From contig JAKBRD010000046.1 in NCBI GenBank assembly GCA_021834865.1, positions 1 through 5,753 of the forward strand: a stretch of DNA of 5,753 nucleotides. The letters are read 5' to 3'. Positions 3,650 through 5,753 of this stretch are shown one piece after another. The DNA comes from Microcaldota archaeon. Its GTDB lineage: Archaea; Micrarchaeota; Micrarchaeia; Micrarchaeales; Micrarchaeaceae. The position numbers and the translations under genes are program-made. Every line of letters begins with the position of its first letter. Positions within the stretch are counted from its first letter, which is position 1. Below the pieces are notes generated by a model. The model was not told the DNA's origin. It worked only from the letters and a program-made list of their open reading frames with translations, and ran no database searches.

Positions 3650-5753
3650 ATGATAAAATCCATAAAACTAACCAACTGGAAGACCCATGATAACACAAAA
3701 ATAGAATTCCAGAAGGGAACCAACGTTATAGTCGGCCTAATGGGTGCCGGAAAAAGCTCCATGATGGACGCAATGTCGTTTGCGCTTTTCGGAACTTTTC
3801 CAGCACTGGAGCACAGGCGTTACAAGGTAGAAGACATAATAATGAACAGGCCAAGCAGGAAAAGCACGGCCGGTGTCGAGCTGGAGCTGGTTCTCGGCAG
3901 CGACACATATACAATAACCAGGACCATAGGCAGGAGCAAGAAGGCAGAAGCCAAAATAGAGAAGAATGGGCAGTATCTACAGACGCAGTCAGAGCGTGTA
4001 AACGAAGAGATAGAATCAATACTCAAAATAAATTATGAAGTCTTTTCGCGCGCCATATACGCGGAACAGAACAGGCTGGATTATTTCCTAGAGCTCAGGA
4101 AGGGAGAGCGCAAGAAGCAGATAGACGAGATGCTTGGCCTTGACAGGTTCGCTCTTGCTGAGGAGAACGCGACATCATTGATTAATGCGCTCAAGTCATA
4201 TATACAGGAAGACGAAAAGCTGATAGAGAGCGCAGACCTGAAGTCAATGCAGGACAGGTCCGAGGCCCTGCGCAAAGAGCAGAAGGAGGAAAAAGCAAAG
4301 GCGGAAGAGCTCTCAAAAGCTGCAAAGTCGCTGCGCGAAGAGCTCTTGCTAATGAAGCAGGAATATCAAAAAATGAAGGAGCAGTCAGATGCAAAGGCAG
4401 CTCTTTCGAAAGATATTGCAAGCATAGAAAGCAGGCTTTCCACTCTTTCATCACAGCTGGAAAAAATAAAGCTCCCAGAGAATACCAAACAGGAACTGGA
4501 ATCGGAGGGCTCAAAAATCGCAGAGGAGCTCAGGTCAGCAGACAAGGAAATAGAGTCGCTCCTAACTAAGGAGAAAGAAGCCATAAAGAAGCGCTCAACT
4601 ATAGATGCACAGCTGAGGCAGTGCATTTCGGATGCGGAAAAAGAATCAAAGATAAAAAACGAGATAGGGAAATCGGACTTGGAAGAGATAAAATCTTCGA
4701 TAAATTCCAAGGGCAGCGAGGTAAAGGCAGCGGTTTCAGGCCTTGCTGATTCGAGAAGCAGGCTTGCAGAGGCCCAGAAATGGCTTGACGAGCTCAGGAA
4801 GCACGAAAGCAATTGCCCGATATGCGAAAGGCCGCTCAGCGAAGAGCTCAAGAAGCGCCTCCTCGAGGAAAGGGATTCCCTAATCAAAAAGCTCAAAGAA
4901 GAAATATCCGCCAACGAGCAGAAGGTAACCTCAACAGAAAAGGAGCTTTCTGCGCTGAATGCAAAGTTCAACGAGATAAACGCCTTGATTGCAAAGCTCG
5001 CGTCTTACAAGGGTTCGTCCGAAAAAGCCAAAACCCTGCGTGCTGAAATGGTTTCTGCCGAAGCACATGTTGCCGAACTCGAGAAGGCAGCCGAAGCGAT
5101 CAAGCCAAAACGCGATGCCTTGGCCGAAAAGTCCGAAAAGAACAGGTCAGAAATAGAAGCCATAAATCGTGCCGATTCGATAAAATCAGAGATAGAATCT
5201 TCAAAAAAGGCTTTGGACGAGGCGAATTCCAGAATATCAAAAATAAAGGTTACGGACAAGGAATTGGAAGAGCTGCGCGAGAACTACAACGCAAAGAACG
5301 CAGAATATGCAAAGACAAATGCGGAACTAAAGGCGTCTTCAGAAGCTTCATCGAAGCTTCAGCTCCAGCTGGAGGAAATAATAAAGTCAATAGCAAGGCT
5401 CAACGAAATAGAGCAAAAGGTATCGGAAAGGCGCAGGATTTCAGCCGAAATTATGCGCTTCAAGAATGCGCTTATAGATACAGAAGCCCAGCTTAGGACA
5501 AGGCTTGTATCTTCGATAAACGAGCTGCTCGAGCAGCTGTGGATTGGTCTATATCCGTACGGGGACTATTCAGGCATAGCGCTCAGGGCATATCCTGACG
5601 ACTATTCTCTTGAAGCTGCGGTAACTATAGACGGGGAACAGACATGGGTTCAAGTAGACGGAGTCTCAAGCGGCGGCGAGCGCAGCATAGCGTGCCTTGC
5701 GCTTCGCATAGCCATGTCAATGGTTATAGTCCCGAATCTCAAATGGCTCATAC
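3650..5753 (+). CDS. rad50: Rad50 double-strand-break repair ATPase (3' end cut by the window)
   Basis: The ATPase and DNA-tethering subunit that works with the Mre11 nuclease on DNA ends. The frame is open for 701 codons to the right edge with no stop or frameshift. The N-terminal lobe starts MIKSIKLTNWKTH and carries Walker A as GLMGAGKS (residues 29-36), where the Asn usual in this family (GxNGxGKS) is Met. The Q-loop glutamine is Q140 in IYAEQN. A long Glu/Lys/Ser-rich coiled coil runs from about 175 to about 610, broken in the middle by the zinc hook CPIC (C389/C392), which allows dimerisation through a shared zinc. The C-terminal lobe follows, with LYPYGDYSG and the ABC signature SSGGERS (673-679; usually LSGGE). 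Walker B and the D-loop lie past the edge. The complete protein would be roughly 760-770 residues, shorter than Pyrococcus Rad50 (882), mainly through shorter arms. The hook and single-lobe architecture separate it from SMC proteins. No mre11 gene is visible upstream. Confidence 0.93.
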   Translation, partial: MIKSIKLTNWKTHDNTKIEFQKGTNVIVGLMGAGKSSMMDAMSFALFGTFPALEHRRYKVEDIIMNRPSRKSTAGVELELVLGSDTYTITRTIGRSKKAEAKIEKNGQYLQTQSERVNEEIESILKINYEVFSRAIYAEQNRLDYFLELRKGERKKQIDEMLGLDRFALAEENATSLINALKSYIQEDEKLIESADLKSMQDRSEALRKEQKEEKAKAEELSKAAKSLREELLLMKQEYQKMKEQSDAKAALSKDIASIESRLSTLSSQLEKIKLPENTKQELESEGSKIAEELRSADKEIESLLTKEKEAIKKRSTIDAQLRQCISDAEKESKIKNEIGKSDLEEIKSSINSKGSEVKAAVSGLADSRSRLAEAQKWLDELRKHESNCPICERPLSEELKKRLLEERDSLIKKLKEEISANEQKVTSTEKELSALNAKFNEINALIAKLASYKGSSEKAKTLRAEMVSAEAHVAELEKAAEAIKPKRDALAEKSEKNRSEIEAINRADSIKSEIESSKKALDEANSRISKIKVTDKELEELRENYNAKNAEYAKTNAELKASSEASSKLQLQLEEIIKSIARLNEIEQKVSERRRISAEIMRFKNALIDTEAQLRTRLVSSINELLEQLWIGLYPYGDYSGIALRAYPDDYSLEAAVTIDGEQTWVQVDGVSSGGERSIACLALRIAMSMVIVPNLKWLI

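Noticed and set aside
3726..4026. Cys/Leu-rich minus-strand frames opposite the Rad50 N-terminal lobe
   Set aside because: Both lie fully opposite the Walker A and following region of rad50 and have no promoter or ribosome-binding site of their own.
4366..4971. 201-codon open frame on the minus strand, very rich in Ser and Phe
   Set aside because: It is the antisense of the Glu/Lys/Leu-rich Rad50 coiled coil, which produces Ser/Phe-rich shadow frames; no start signals or family resemblance.
5342..5360. Two GAAGCTTC palindromes 11 nt apart in rad50
   Set aside because: They encode part of the coiled coil (EAS and SKLQ codons) and fit ordinary codon use; no wider repeat surrounds them.

Overview
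The window looks like a piece of an archaeal chromosome. The evidence is an archaeal-type elongation factor 1-beta beside an archaeal Zn-ribbon translation protein, a Rad50 with a zinc hook, archaeal BRE/TATA-type promoters, ribosome-binding sites of the GGTGA/GAGG type, and codon choice strongly favouring ATA (Ile) and AGG (Arg). Intermediate GC, small proteins, tight packing and the wording of the Rad50 and S16 protease sequences would suit a DPANN lineage such as Micrarchaeota. That placement is inference and was not tested by any search. All genes recognised lie on the + strand.

Layout: (1) About 12-698, a two-helix membrane protein with a soluble domain that may be a degenerate phospholipase D-like fold; its frame is open to the left edge. 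(2) 699-813, an A-rich spacer with a promoter candidate. (3) 814-3083, a tight three-gene cluster: an exported, C-terminally anchored Lon-type (S16) Ser-Lys protease without an AAA+ domain; a 56-residue protein with four CxxC pairs; and aEF1-beta. Gene 2 starts 6 nt after gene 1, and its ribosome-binding site contains gene 1's stop codon. Genes 2 and 3 overlap by one base (TAATG). (4) 3084-3190, a spacer with a clear TATA box and ribosome-binding site. (5) 3191-3547, a 118-residue protein I do not recognise. (6) 3548-3649, a hairpin plus T6 (likely terminator), then a promoter placed so that the next mRNA would be nearly leaderless. (7) 3650 to the right edge, rad50, cut off before Walker B.

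Functionally there are at least three units: a membrane/envelope gene of unknown role, a cluster joining envelope proteolysis to translation elongation, and a double-strand-break repair ATPase. The Mre11, HerA and NurA partners often found beside archaeal rad50 are not in the window upstream of it. No tRNA, rRNA, CRISPR array, insertion sequence or attachment site was recognised. The least explained items are the 118-residue gene, the roughly 340-residue non-protease part of the exported S16 protein with its very dense N-glycosylation sequons, and the PLD-like membrane protein.
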